NCBI RefSeq assembly: GCF_047948215.1
Contig: NC_134455.1
Coordinates: 298,768,647-298,832,646 of the forward strand
Direction: 5' to 3'
Length of the DNA: 64,000 nucleotides
Origin: Lycorma delicatula
Taxonomy: Eukaryota; Arthropoda; Insecta; Hemiptera; Fulgoridae
Part shown: positions 35,553 through 48,370 of the stretch, piece after piece
Numbering within the stretch: the first letter of the stretch is position 1
Layout: each line of letters begins with the position of its first letter
Made by a program: the position numbers and the translations under genes
The notes under the pieces: model-generated
What the model was told of the DNA's origin: nothing
The model's database searches: none
What the model saw: the letters and a program-made list of their open reading frames with translations, nothing else

Positions 35553-36874
35553 GTAAATCTAAGAATTATAGATTAAAAGTTGTTAAATAATGTAATTAAA
35601 ACCTTAGAAATTTTTTTTCACGGTGTAAATTAACAAATCAATTATTTCCATGGATTAGAAATTATAAAAAAAAAATTGCATTTAAAATTATAGCTAAATT
35701 AATGATGGTGACAAAAATAATTATTATAATCAACTCAAAACTGTTGTATGGTTTCAAGATATCAAATAAGTTAATTTACCGGGTAAAAACCAAGTTCTAT
35801 TTTTTATTAATTAAAATTTTTTACTAGAATTTGGCTTACCAGCATGTTTTGGTGAAGAGGGGTGAATATGATAAGATTTATAGCGCATGAAAAAAAAATT
35901 GCAAGTCCTTCCAGAATTCAAACTCAGAATATTTGAATGAACGATAAAGATGCTACTGCTCCATCAAGTAAATAATAAATAACAAGTAATAGCAAAAAGT
36001 TTAATTTATCTTAGACAAAATAACTTTTCTGATTTATTTTTAACTGTGAAATATAATCTTTGGAATGTTTTCAAAATTACATCTGGAAAATAATTAAGTA
36101 TTGAAATACTTCATAGAAAAAATGTGTTCATTTTTTTCTGAAAATAGTAATTACAGTTTGCTTTTTTTGTTTATTCACTCACTACTCACTGGCCAATTAA
36201 TTAAAAAATTAACAAATTAAATATTAAATAACATACATTTAATATAACCTCCATTAAATATATATACTAAGAAAATATGTTGAAGACGAACATATCAAAA
36301 CACTTAAGGTAATTTTATCCCCCAGAGGGTGAACGTAGAGTGATAAATAATTTAAGATTATATAATTGAATTTAATAAACACGAATTTGAAATATGAATT
36401 AATAATAACTAATCTGTTATTCTCATTTTAAAAATACGGAAATATTATTGGTGCCAAATTATAGAAATGTGGGTTTTTAAAAGTAAATATTCCCACTATA
36501 CTTGAAAAACATATTGTCGAATGTTAATATTTCGTTTCTAATATTAAAAAAATGGCAGAAAACAGGTGACTACGTGATTTAAAATTTTAAATAATATTTT
36601 TAAATATTTATTTTTCTTTTAATTTTTGGTTGACTGCAAATAAAGCTGAAAAAATGAGAGAAAAACATTTTTATCAAAACTGGACGAAGCCGCTGGTCAA
36701 AATTCTGAAAAATGTTTGAGGTTGTAATAGGAAATTATAGAAGATTAAATTTTTGTTGTTACAGTTCTGTCAGACCGTAAAATCAGTTACAAAATTACAA
36801 GAAATATTTACGGTTAAGCCAGTTGTATTTTAGGTATACGTATTATTATGTACAGTTATCATTAGGCATAGGTT
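35553..36874. other. Next intron: AT-rich DNA
   Basis: Downstream intron of the CUB gene. It contains a degraded SINE-like head near 35865-35975 and is otherwise AT-rich. Confidence 0.5.
35865..35975 (-). mobile_element. Very degraded SINE family A head
   Basis: The plus strand reads GCGCATGAAAAAAAAATTGC followed by CCAGAATTCAAACTCAGAA. This mirrors the GTATGAAAA...GATTCGAACC arrangement of better copies. The head is heavily mutated, so the call is tentative. Confidence 0.4.
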
Positions 36875-37176
36875 GTTGCCTAACCCACTAGTGGTGAACG
36901 CATCTTTCCCAAATCAGCTGATTTGGAAGTTGAGAGTTCCAGCGTTCAGGTCGTAGTAAAGGCAGTTACTTTTACACGGATCTGAATACTAGATCGTGGA
37001 TACCGGTGTTCTTTGGTGGTTGGGTTTCAATTAACCGCACATCTCAGGAATGGTCGAACTGAGACTGTGCAAAACTACACTTCATTTACGCTCATACATA
37101 TCATCCTTGTTCCAACCTTTGAAGTAATACCTGATCGGTAATTCCCAGAGGCTAAATAGGAAAAAAGAAGGAGGAG
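36875..37176 (+). mobile_element. SINE family B, near full length
   Basis: The head reads CACTAGTGGTGAACGCATC and then CAGCGTTCAGGTCGTAGT, a degenerate tRNA-type A and B box pair. The body has ACTAGATCGTGGATACCGGT and TTCTTTGGTGGTTGGGTTTC, then AGGAATGGTCGAACTGAGAC. The tail ends ATCGGTAATTCCCAGAGGCT followed by A-rich sequence. The same order is found at 60370, 52632 (3' part only) and 63813 (5' part only). Confidence 0.9.
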
Positions 37177-40100
37177 GAGGTATATGTTCCCTGTTACTTC
37201 TTGGGATACTCAAATTTCTAGCTGTAAGCTGTAAGATCAGATAAATAGTTAATTTACAGAGTTTGAAAGCGTTTGTCTAAAATTCTAAACCTTATATATA
37301 AACGATTTCTATACATCAAATTTTAATAACTGACTTTTGAACGCATAAATTTTAATATATAAATTGATTTATATTGTAATTTTTATTAGGTATACATAGT
37401 TTTAGTAGATAACGAGTGTATCACGAAATTCATCCGGGAATTTTATAACCTATTCTACTAGTGAAAATAATGGAATAAGTCCAAATAAACGTATATAGTA
37501 AAATGCTTCGTTTGTGAGTTCCCGTTAGTGAAAGATTTTGATCACAGTTTAGCTACCCCGGGGAAATGAGGTTATACTGAAATTTTTAGAACGTTAATTA
37601 AGGGACAGAATTAGAGATTTTTTATGGTTTTTAACGTAAAAATCATAATCGTAATGTAATACGGTCCCAGAATCATTTCTGCAGAAATTTTTTAAAAACC
37701 GTATGTGAAAACTAATAAGAGTAGAAAATCCTTTTTTTATGTTTGACGTACAATAACTTTGTTAAATGTGTAATTAACGCTTAAACCATTCAAACAAAAC
37801 TTGTAGAGAAACTTAATTCTATTTTTACAATTTTCGCCAAAAGAAGAGTTTAGTTTTGGTTTTATATTAAATAAATACTTTTTGATAAATATAATTTACT
37901 AAACGTGTTTCTAATGTACTGTGCATTTCTAATGTGATGTTAGTAACGAATCTACTGTGTTTCTAAATAAAATTAAAACTTTTCTAACTTTTATTTGTTT
38001 TATTCACCTTATTTTAAATCATTTTCTTCAGAATTAAATGCGCTACAAATTTTTTTTTCAAAGTTGTTTCATTTATTACCCATTTAATAGAGTTATTACA
38101 CGTCAGACATAAAAAAGATTTTTCATCTCCAATCTATTGATTATCACCCCAGATTTATCAACAAAAAAAATACTGCAGATATGGTTCTGGGACCTATTTT
38201 ATTCGATTTTTCATGTCAAAAACCATAAGAAATCACTAATACTGCTTCTTAATTAACGGAGCAAAAATTTCAGTATGACCTCAATTCAACGTGGTAGGTG
38301 AAGTTCGAACGAAATCTTTCACTAATCATTACTCGCAAACGAAGCATTTTAGGATATATATATATATATATATTTATGTAAACCTTCTTCATTATCTTCA
38401 CGAGTTGAATAGATTAAGAATGCCCCGGAAGAAATTCGTGATGCACCTTTATAATACTGTACAAAAGACTTCTTATTAATATCTGCTTACTTCGTTTATA
38501 TTTAATTTTGAAAGTTTAGTATAATAATTTATCGACACTCGTAAAATAATAACCATCGAAATAAGCACTTAATTATTTATTTCTCTAAATGGTAAACTAT
38601 TTTTCAGGTTATCATGATTATTATATACATGACTTTTTTTTACATAAGAGTTATTGTTTACATATATTCTTAAGTAAACGATAAAATAATGTGGTTTAAT
38701 GATATAAATTAATATTAATAAAAGCTGGGATATTTTTGTGTGAACGGACAACTTATTCAGGGAAAGATGAGAATTTATAAATAAAAGAAACAATTCATAT
38801 ATTTTAAACAATTCATAAAATATAGTTTTCTTAAATAAATAATTCTTATATGATTGAAGGTGTAATATGCTCATAAATAAACAAATTACTGTAAATTTTA
38901 TTATTTATTTCCCACAAAGCCATTAACTCCTAGAGATTTAAAACATACATTTTATATCATAGCAGGAAATCTGTTATCTAAAAAAGATAGCAACTTGGCA
39001 ACTTCTTTAGAACACTTATTTTTTTGTAAAAAAAAAAAAATGGAAACCAGGTAATTGTTTATGTGCGTAGTGGTTTATTATGCTTACTCTTTACAGATAA
39101 TCCAAAATTTAAAAAAAAATGTCTTATACTACCAAGAATATTATTTTAAATTGGCTTGAAGAATAAAACTCAAGAATACTACAGTAATGAATAAATAAAT
39201 AAATTTACTTATTTTAAAACTTATATTTTATTATTCATTTTAATTTATTTATTTCTAACTTGAAAGTAAAACTTATATTTAGTTACAGTAATAACACAAC
39301 CTTATTTTTAAAAACATTTTCAAAATTTGACCAATATTTATATTTTAAAACATATCAAACATTTTTGCATTTTAATTAAGGTTGTTTTTTCTAGCGAATG
39401 CTTATGGAGGAAGGATATGTATGTCGATCACATGTTTATTTGTCTCTTATTACACAATTTTTGCATTATAAATTTCTGTAAAATAGGTGTAAACGATCTG
39501 ATCTTTTATATAGATAACGAATCATATAAGTAACACTAAGTACACGATAATATGCAAAGAAAAAAATGGCTTAAGCTATTTTTATTAAACCGATAATATG
39601 TAGTGTTTGAAATTCATTAAGTAAAGTAACCAAACAAAAGATTAAAAAAAAAACAGCTGATTAAAATATATTAAAGCTGTACTTAACGATGAAATTTTTT
39701 TCTAAATAATGAGTGTTGGCTGAATTTATTTTGTGTTTATTCCTGCTACTTATAGTTTAATTACGTTTGTTAAATATACGTAAACGTTTTCAAAAAGTAC
39801 CTGTCATTTTCAGATGATATTTAATAATAAAGTAGAACTAAAATAACCCGCAGGATAAAAATTGAAATTTTTGAAAATTAATTGCATACTGAAACAACTT
39901 AACTTTTTTCTTGAAAAATGTAAGCAGTCGATTACAATATTAAATTGATTTTCAAAATAATAGTTTTGATATTTCTATATGGCATGCGAAAATAAATATT
40001 TTATTTATAAATAAAAGCTAGCTGCAATGATTGGCCTGTCAGGAAAATGCTCTAGAATTAGTGGCAACGGATAGAGAAAAATTCATTTATTAAAAAACTT

Positions 40101-40352
40101 TGATCGTATTAGCACCGGAAAATGTAATGTTTTTTAAAAAAATCATGGTTAAAGCTCATCTTTTTACTTAAAAAAAAAAAATGAAATAATAAAATCTGGT
40201 GCGAGTAATTTTTCGTTCCTCCACCCCAAAAAATAATCCGATAACACACTAATATGCTTGCTGTTTTATACCTGTCATTTTAAAAATTCTTGATAATAAC
40301 ATATTTTATATATTAAAAGTATGAGAATTATTACTTATAATTGTAGATATAA
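37177..40352. other. AT-rich DNA, no gene seen
   Basis: About 3.2 kb of AT-rich sequence with a (TA)n run near 38352-38372. Short frames have no recognisable protein content. Confidence 0.55.
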
Positions 40353-40552
40353 ATTATAAATATAATCTAACCAAACTTAATCTACCCTCGCTAACCTCGA
40401 CTAATTAATAATAATGTTTTGATTATTTAAATAATAAATAATTGCAGTAATTAATGAATTTATTTTTTAAATATTCGAAACATCACTGTTAATTAGTCAA
40501 GGTTAGTGAGCGAAGCGAGCGTAGGTTAAGTTTGGTTAGATTATATTTATAA
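40353..40552. mobile_element. MITE-like foldback element
   Basis: Arms at about 40353-40406 and 40490-40552 are reverse complements: the left reads TATAATCTAACCAAACTTAA and the right TTAAGTTTGGTTAGATTATA. The right arm has an extra GAGCGAAGCGAGCG-like block, leaving a bulge. The loop is AT-rich with no coding sequence. Confidence 0.85.
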
Positions 40553-40859
40553 AATAAGTAATTATAAATGGTTATATCGGGTTATTTCTCCAACCTGGTT
40601 ATTGCAAATATCAAAATTTCCTGTTGAGTTATTTCCAGGAGAAAAACTTGCAAAATTTTGAGAGGGAGAAACGTAATAGTACCTAAAAATTAACTATATT
40701 AAAGAAACCAAATAAAAATTTTAGAAAGCGTAAATAAAAATTTCTTTAGCACATACTATGTTATAAGTTAAATAATTATGCAGGAAATTTTTTTTTCCTT
40801 TTTTGTTTTATAAGAACGTGCATCAATAGTTATGGTAATTAGGCCTGTGGAGATTGGTT

Positions 40860-40946
40860 GCGTATGAAAAGATGCCATGCCTGACCGGGATTCGAACCTC
40901 GGCACGAAATGCCGAGACACTACCTACTCAGCCACGAAGGTCGGCA
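40860..40946 (-). mobile_element. SINE family A head with intact Pol III boxes
   Basis: On the minus strand the head has A box TGGCTGAGTAGG (40923-40934) and B box GGTTCGAATCC (40888-40898), both perfect matches to the RNA polymerase III consensus. It then reads CGGTCAGGCATGGCATC as in other copies. The A-to-B distance (24 bases) is shorter than in a normal tRNA gene and no cloverleaf closes, so it is a SINE head and not a tRNA gene. The copy lacks the shared 3' tail. Confidence 0.83.
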
Positions 40947-42100
40947 AACAAAAAAAAATATTGTTTAAAAAAATAATTTACGGAATTAATCTGTTTTCAC
41001 GAAAGAAAAATTTACTTAAATTAATTAATGAAAACATCTTTTAAATTTATCACATTTACAAAGAAAACAATATAATAACAAATAAAATTTATATATATAT
41101 TCGTTCATATAATTCGGCGCTAAAATATTGTGCTCAATTAGAAGAAAAGAACCATTTTCATTTTTTGAAACCAGCAGCGTAAAAGAAATAAATTAAAAAA
41201 TAAATGTTATTAATAATGTCATAAAAATATTTCTAAAAGTGTTAAGTTGAAAATAATTTAGTTATTTAAACAGAACACAAGTAACTAACATAATATATAT
41301 TTAAATTAAATTACAGGAAATTGTGGATAGAATCGTTTTGAATTCGTATTAAGAAAAACAAAGGAAAAAGGCCGAGTGTTATAAATTACATTACCGAATA
41401 TTAATTTCAGAATGTTGATAAAAACGATTTGTTTTCATTTTCAATTCATGTGTTGATTTAATCTAGTAAAGCTTATCTGTAATTTTTTTTTTTTATTTCC
41501 TTAAGTATTAAATTTTATCTTAAAAATCTACAACAATTTCTTGTTATAAAAAAACTGATGGCATATAATATGAAGAAATAATATACATAGTTCTATAATA
41601 TAATTAGTTTTATTATTAGAATAATAAATACTTATGTTATGGGTTACATTATGTTGGAACATATCCAGCTCATTTACGTTTAATATCCATACATAGTGAA
41701 AAGGTTTTTATAATTAGATAAAAGTATTATATTTTTAAACCTTCAATGTCTAATGCTTAAGATCTAGGTTAATATGTATATCTGCACCTAATGTCTTATT
41801 GTTCATATAAGGATGGTTAAATAGTAACAATAAAAATAGTATTTAATATTTAGAGTACTCATTTTTTTTGGTTTTTATTTTTCGTATGAAAGAACCTTTT
41901 AGCACAACCTTCTTTTCATAATGTAACAGTGTCGTTCTTTAATTATTTTCTCTTAATTAATAATTATTTAATTAATTATTTTGGAAGAAAAATGGTAATT
42001 TACAGAATTAATAATATTAAAATATGTTTTTATTTTTTTTCTTGCTAACATAATAAACATTTTTTAAATTATTGAAAGCCGGCTTTTTTTTTTCTTAACC
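40947..42100. other. AT-rich DNA, no gene seen
   Basis: AT-rich with homopolymer runs. Nothing recognised. Confidence 0.55.
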
Positions 42101-42233
42101 TCCGGAACCACCGTTAAGTATTGCTTCAGAGGATGAGATGAATGATTTGTAGCGTGGGTGAAAAATGCCATGCATGACCGGGACCTCCGGATGAAAGGCC
42201 AGCGTCTCGCCAACTCGCGCCACGGGGCCGGCG
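42101..42233 (-). mobile_element. SINE family A, nearly complete
   Basis: On the minus strand it starts GCCGGCCCCGTGGCGCGAGTT. It then has GGCCTTTCATCCGGAGGTCC, where the B box seems to have been lost by a small deletion, and GGTCATGCATGGCATTTTTC. It ends CATCCTCTGAAGCAATACTT followed by AACGGTGGTTCCGGAGG and an A-rich end. This copy shows most clearly that family A carries the same 3' tail as family B. Confidence 0.88.
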
Positions 42234-42753
42234 GCTTTTAGTTAGTTATCAGCTATTCGTTTTTAAATTCAGGTAAATTTCTAAATTTATTTATTCTTAA
42301 AAAAAAATCAATTGTTGTCTTTCTTTTGGGGACATGTTTTTGTCTAAAATTGCTTTACTTATTTACAGAATACACATTTTGTCAATGTGATGTTTCTTAA
42401 TCTGAGCAAAGGTAAAGAATCTTCTCAGCAAAGGTATATCTTAGTTTGAAGCGAGAACACAAAAAGTAAAATTATTTTGGGTTTTTTTTATATTCTTGAC
42501 GAACTTTTTTTTAAATTCACTAAAGCCCCATGAAATTTTTATCTTTAGAACAAAAAACGGATATCAGAATAAGTATTAAATATACATTACAAAAATAATG
42601 AAAGATGTAAAATAAAATATCAGACCGTTTGAACCAGGAAATTGAAGATGTGAAGAATAACGTGATAGGAATATTTGATGAACATAAAAACTGCTAACAG
42701 ATATCCACAACATTGGGAAAAATAGTTTGAAATGAAAAAAAAAATATATATAT
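42234..42753. other. AT-rich spacer, no gene seen
   Basis: AT-rich, ending in a short (TA)n run that adjoins the target duplication of the next LINE. Confidence 0.5.
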
Positions 42754-43618
42754 ATATCTGCTTATTAGATATAAGCCATAGATCATCTGGTAATAGAGCA
42801 CATTACGGTAAACAATCAAAAAATTAAAATAGTAAAACAATTTAAATATCTAGGGGAAATAATAACTTCTAATTTAAATGAAAAAGTGACATGGCAAAAC
42901 AGGACAAATAAAATGATTAAATCCCAAAAATTAACTTGGTCAACCTATAACAAAAAATGCTTTCTGCTAAAACAAAACTTAAACATTATAAAACTGAAGT
43001 TCAGCCAGAAGTCACCTACAGAAGCGAGACCCTTTTCAAATCACTAAGAAAAATCGAATTGATAAAATTCTGAAAATAGAGAGAAGAATTGTCAGAACGT
43101 GTATCAATAAAAAACACCAAAAAGAAGGCCAATGGTGGATTGTGCCAAATGGGGTGGTGTATCGAGAAATAGAGCCTGTTACTGATACTATGGGGGAAAA
43201 AAGAATCTCTTTCTTTGGTCATCTCATAAGTACACCGGAAACAAGACTGTCAAGAAATATCATTGAAAAGCTCTGGTTCCAAAAGCTAGAAGTAGGATGG
43301 ATCAAAGAAATTAGAGAAGATATGAAAGAATTGGGAATTTCCCTGACTGACCTACAGAAACAAACTGGAAAAATTAAAAAGCTAAAAGACAAAAGCATTA
43401 GATCTAAACGAAATACAGACAAACGACAAAATACAACGAAGAGGGTGTTTACGGATGAAGAAAAGAAAGCAAGATCTGAACGGATGAAGAAATACTGGGC
43501 AGCTCGGAAGAGTAAAATAACACGTTTTTCTCAGAAAAGATACAACTAAATTTGACTTAAGTGGTCCCATGTTGGCCGTAAAAGCATAATAATAATAATA
43601 TAATAATATCTGCTTATT
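42754..43618 (+). mobile_element. 5'-truncated LINE with 13 bp target duplication
   Basis: ATATCTGCTTATT occurs at 42754-42766 and again at 43606-43618, exactly bracketing the element. The right end carries a (AAT)n tail (about 43587-43605). The inside holds the C-terminal part of a LINE pol protein, described separately. Target duplication, microsatellite tail and missing 5' part are the signature of target-primed reverse transcription that stopped early. The insert proper is about 839 bp. Confidence 0.92.
42800..43549 (+). pseudogene. LINE pol C-terminal fragment
   Basis: The first part reads IKIVKQFKYLGEIITSNLNE and then TWSTYNKKCFLLKQNLNIIK, the thumb region that follows the RT catalytic core. 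A frameshift near 43000 separates it from a clean 135-codon stretch (43142-43549). This contains REIEPVTDTMGEKRISFFGH and then RVFTDEEKKARSERMKKYWA, ending in a lysine- and arginine-rich tail with a normal stop. The ITDTI-RKRRLxFxGHL block and the basic K-x-x-Y-W-A end are familiar from uncharacterised insect LINE pol proteins. Catalytic motifs are missing because of 5' truncation. The frame from 43142 has no start of its own; its Met is internal. Confidence 0.85.
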
Positions 43619-43975
43619 GTTTTGCTTATTTTATATATTCTAATAATTAAACACAGTTAAAATATTGTCAAATATTTCCTTAGAGTAGTATACTTGTGAC
43701 ACAATGAGCACGTAAAAAGCAGATTTTAAGTAAATAATTAAATTTTTTCATCTATAAAAACTCTGTCTAAGAAACTAGAGATTATATTGTTTATTTTCTA
43801 TTTTTAATTAATTATTTAACAATCTAAATGATATTCTGATTAATTTATTTTAAACAAATTAAAATTATCTTAAATAAAAAAATGAGCGAATTTATTTATT
43901 TTTATTGCGATTTATATGTGCTTAACTCTTTTATAAAATTATTTTATAATAATTATATAAATTTATTTATATTTT
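43619..43975. other. AT-rich spacer, no gene seen
   Basis: AT-rich sequence between two retroelements. Nothing recognised. Confidence 0.5.
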
Positions 43976-44590
43976 TTTTTTCTCCGTCGATTTCTTCGGC
44001 TCTTGGAGCCGGTTTCGCGACTAAGCATAAGCTCAGCTCCAAGGGGCGCCATCGCCACAAACTATCGCGGAAGGGCACAAGGCCCTGCCCGGGCAACCGG
44101 GACTCGATTTTCCTTGCTTGCCATGCCTCAAATGAGGGATCTCAAAGATTTCTCCTTACCAGGACACCGGTCTTAACGCCTCGCCTCTAACGAGGACTCA
44201 ACTCACCTTGTGACGCTTCCAGTCGCCACTCCCCCCTCGTTCTTAGCCCTGATGGGCTTTAACGGGAGTCGTCTTTTGCCCTCTAACTTTTACATCTCAT
44301 AGTAATAAGCCAGACCTCGTTGGGATGCCATTAATGTAAGCCTCGGAAGACATTTACATCGGTGATTTTTAAACTCAGCAAAAGCTGAGTTTAAAAATCA
44401 CCGTTGGTTCTGGACGAGGCCTACAGGAACCCCAAAGGGACCGCCCGCCGGGACAACGGTCCTACTTTCCCACCAACGTCGCTGTAAGAGAGTCCCCACT
44501 CAATCATCTAAGATGAGACGCCGGAGCCTCCCACCGCTCCTGGATGAGGTTGTCCTTCGCAGATACCACAGATGCGCTATGGTATTTATT
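43976..44590 (-). mobile_element. GC-rich retroelement 3' fragment with poly(A)
   Basis: A sharp jump to GC-rich sequence starts right after a T run (43973-43981), which on the minus strand is a poly(A) tail. The GC-rich part continues to about 44585. A TTTATTTATATTT-like sequence beside the tail and TATTTATTATATTT beyond the other end could be an imperfect target duplication. No RT motif was found, so it is probably the 3' untranslated part of a LINE or a non-autonomous relative. It carries a perfect 20 bp hairpin. Confidence 0.6.
44360..44403. repeat. Perfect 20 bp hairpin with AAAA loop
   Basis: CGGTGATTTTTAAACTCAGC (44360-44379) is exactly complementary to GCTGAGTTTAAAAATCACCG (44384-44403), with four A residues between. 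It lies in the middle of the GC-rich retroelement fragment. Confidence 0.95.
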
Positions 44591-47500
44591 ATATTTGGAT
44601 AGTTACAACACTTTTATTTCATAAAATAATTATTTTATATAATGATATCGGCTATAACCACGTTTCAATTTATTTTTTATTTTTAATTTATAATGTTGCA
44701 CTGTTCAAGGTTTTACTTAGTTTTCTTTGAGGTTTGAACAGGGTTTCCCTTACTGTTTTAGGAAAATGCTGATTAGTTAACCTAAATTAGTTAACTAATA
44801 GGAAATTCCTATTAGTTAACCTAAAATCACAAAATTGAACAATAAAATGTATAATTATATTATGATCTGAATTAATAAATAAATTAAAGGTTATTAACCA
44901 GTAAAATATATATTTTTATAAATAATGAAAGCATTTTTATAACTTATCATAAATACTTGGGTGTAAAATAAATTCATATCAAAACATAGTTGGCATATTG
45001 ATCGTTTAGAAAAATAAAAAAAGTGAGAGAGAAAATAAACGAGCCTTTTATGTCAACCGGAAAGAAGACAAGTAGTCAGATAAAGAGACGGTTATTACAT
45101 CTGAAATTCCTGACAGCTGATGAATCCACAAACAGATCTTAGTAGAGGTACGGTAGAGAGGGTTAGTGAAGCACCAGTAGTAGTATAACATGCATATGCA
45201 ATGAAACATCATACCACTCGTGGTTTCTAACTCACCCTCTCCGACGGTTTCTGTCCTCTTTTTCAATATGTATGACACTAAGGAATGCAAAATAACAAAA
45301 ATTTCTTTTACCAAAAGAACATCACTTTTTTTCCCACTTCAATTTGTTTCGATTCTTTTCATACTTCACGATGCGGTATATCAAATAATAAACTTTGTTG
45401 TTTTTAATTCATTTTCCTCTAAGAAAAAAATGTAAAATGTACAGCTCGTTTACTGGATTTATTGGAAAAAAAAACAGCTTTTAGGGAGAGTCAAACAAAA
45501 AATAATTTACAATTATCAAATAGAAAAAAATGTAGTTTTTTTATAGTCAATTTAAAAAAATATTCCGTGTATCCCGTCAGTCACAAAATTTGTAATTACT
45601 TAACTTAAAAATTAAACACTCGGGATATATGAAAATAAACTGTTACTGTTTCAAAATATTAATTGATCATAATTCATCGTATTAATTAATTTTCAGATTA
45701 AAAGTTATTCACAGCAATTGTTGATCATTTTAACTATTATTATTTTTTTGGGGAGAATTCAGAAAAGTGGAAAACTTTCAAAAAGAAAAACTGAATAAAA
45801 CAATTAACTCATAAAAAAAAAAAAAAAAAAAAAATAATAATTTTCTTCCTTAAAGGGTTTATCATTTAGTTATTTGTAGAATTATACTGCTTCAGAACTG
45901 GTTTATTATAAAAATCAGAATTTTACGCAACATATTTTTCAAAATTATGCTAGAAATGTAAATCAGAAAAACCTTAATTATGTTCAAGGATGACAGTATC
46001 TCAAAAAAGATTTCGAATGTCAATTTGGTAACATAAACATAAATGTAAATTACTTACATCTCTCGGTTTTAGAAGTTAGTTACATGTAAAGTTTAAGATT
46101 ATTTTTTGTGGACTGAATATTCTCATAGAATGCCTTAAGAAATCTCCGGTTTAAACATTTCTGAACATATGGAATTAAAAAACGAAGTCTGCTTCCTTAA
46201 TTTAGTTCCTTATATCTTCCAGTGGATTTTATTCAGTAAAGTTGGATATTTCAACAATTATGGGTACGGGCAAAGGTTTTCCCTTGAAGAAAGTAACTTG
46301 CCGTTAAATGTATTTATATAAGTCTTAAAAAAACATATATTTTACCAGTACTGCCTTGCTCCCATATTGTTTATTGTTAAAAGTACATCAATCTTCTTAG
46401 GATTGTATGAAAGATAGATGTCATTGGTAATAAGTGGTTTAGGGTTGATCGTTTCATGATAGATCATAGTTTCGAATGAATAGATTATTTCATTATCATC
46501 CTTTCCCTTATCTCTGATGTTATCGTTCAGGAGATTTTCCCTGAATATTTACTGGAAGCTCGTTGGATTCAAGTTAAGGAGTTTTCTCTTTCCTTATCCC
46601 TAATCTGAATATTCCGGAAATTTTCCGTGAATTCTAACCGGTAGCCCGTTGATTCACGTTAGCGATATTGTTCTTCGATTTATTTCTCTTTTAATATTTT
46701 AGTGTTTTTATCCGCTCCTCGCTGAAGATGTGTCACAGAAAAAATATCAAAATTTGTCGTAGTCAGTTTACTACAATAGACAGGGGCGAATGTCTTTCCA
46801 GAATATTATTTGTCTGCAAACATACTAAACAAAATGTTACAAACAAGAAAGTAAACAGTTCTGTTTACCTTCAATTAACTTTTTTCTCCTTCAATTTCTC
46901 TTTCCATACAGTATAAAAATAGCAGCAGCATGTATTTCATTTTGTTTTTACGATTTACACTCATTTATCACATGAATTTTTACAATCCTATAATTACTGC
47001 ACTTGAAAAAAAAATTGAATTGCACATGTTGTATTCATGTAACATTTTAGTTGAAGATAACTTTGCCAGAAAAATCAAACTTTCAACTTAAAAAATTACG
47101 TATTTGATTGGATCTTGGTAATTTCATTATTGATTGAATAAAGTCTAGCATATATAAAAAAAGCAAAAAATATACATAAAATATCAGTATTTTTTTCATT
47201 ACTTAAATTTAAAAAATCTGATGTGGACACTGCATGACTTCCTTGTATATCTATTAAATTACATATACACATTTTTTCTGTACTTCATTTAAACTTATTC
47301 ATTTGAAAGAGAGAAACGATCCTCCAATTCTTTAATAAAAGCAGATACACAATTGCTAAACTATTAGTTTTTATTAACATCAAATATTTATACAATTATT
47401 AATTCAACAATCTTACCTGAAATATTTGGTTAGAGTAAAAGTTCCTTGATTACTCTTTAATACATTATTTTACCAAAGAATCCAATAATAAAAACTGATT

Positions 47501-48019
47501 ATTCTACACCGTAAGGTAAAATTAATATTTGTTACCAGTAAATAGGAGTTCACTAAACAGAATACTTTAATTATTATTAACTTTTATTTATACGACACAC
47601 CAGAAATCTTGCGCATATTACACAAAGTGAAAAAAATTTTCAACATTCACTTTAAATGGAATACAATTCAAAAATGTATTTTACTTTTCTGTCGGGTAAT
47701 TAAATAAATGATTAATTTTTTTTAAAATAAATATACAATTTTTAAAAGAATTTGCTAAAAAAATCAAAAAATAACATGATTCTAAATTATAATTCTCAAT
47801 TAATATTAAATAATCACCAAATATTACATACACACATATATAATGCCTATTAAATCACACACATTTTGAAAAGAACATAACATTTTATTTCACTAATTTT
47901 TTTTTCTTGTTTTTATTATATTTGAATTTTTATTATCATAATTTTTTTTTTTACAATCACGGGTTAATAATTATTAAATCAATATATTTAAATTGAAAAA
48001 AATATAAGTTAAAAAAAAT
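44591..48019. other. AT-rich DNA, no gene seen
   Basis: About 3.4 kb. It includes a small palindrome (44790-44820), a poly(A) run (about 45813-45832) and a weak tandem-like pair of about 80 bp units near 46500-46680 that share TTATCYCTRAT and TTTTCC-TGAAT. A minus-strand 88-codon frame at 45048-45314 has no recognised similarity. Confidence 0.45.
44790..44820. repeat. Perfect short palindrome
   Basis: GTTAACTAATAGGAA and TTCCTATTAGTTAAC are exact complements around a single A. Copies of ATTAGTTAACCTAAA also occur directly beside it at 44772 and 44811. Confidence 0.9.
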
Positions 48020-48370
48020 TTTAAAAACAAGAGGGGATTAAGTTTGGTTTGAACGAGTGTGCCTTCCATTTAAGATCCAAATATTTCATTAATTAAAATT
48101 TTAATTTTAAATTCGATAGCAATCACAAGGGGTGGTGCACAACTAGATGTTACAACAGAGCTAAATCCAAAATGTCAACATTCTACGTCTAATCGTTTTT
48201 GAGTTATGCGAGATACATGCGCACATACATATATACATACAGACGTCACTCCGAAATTAGTCATAATGAATTAGGGATGATCAAAATGGATATTTCCGTT
48301 GAAAAATGAAAACCGAAATTTTCGCGATCACAATACTTCTTCCTTTACTTCATACAAGGAAGTAAATTAT
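48020..48370 (-). mobile_element. Unclassified repeat family C, inverted copy
   Basis: This is the reverse complement of most of 53619-54060. Shared blocks include CGAGATACATGCGCACATAC (versus the GTATGTATCTCGCAT region), GATCAAAATGGATATTTCCG and TTACTTCATACAAGGAAGTA. There is no protein-coding frame. The end CATACAAGGAAGTAA corresponds to the start TTCCTTGTACGAAGTA of the other copy. Confidence 0.85.

Noticed and set aside
40860..40946. A tRNA gene, because both Pol III boxes are intact
   Set aside because: The box spacing is too short, no cloverleaf closes, and the sequence after the head matches other SINE copies.
43882..44190. A 102-codon frame on the plus strand
   Set aside because: It runs from AT-rich flank into a minus-strand retroelement end, with no consistent composition or known motif.
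45048..45314. An 88-codon minus-strand gene
   Set aside because: No recognised motif, no splice context, and it is within the length expected by chance.
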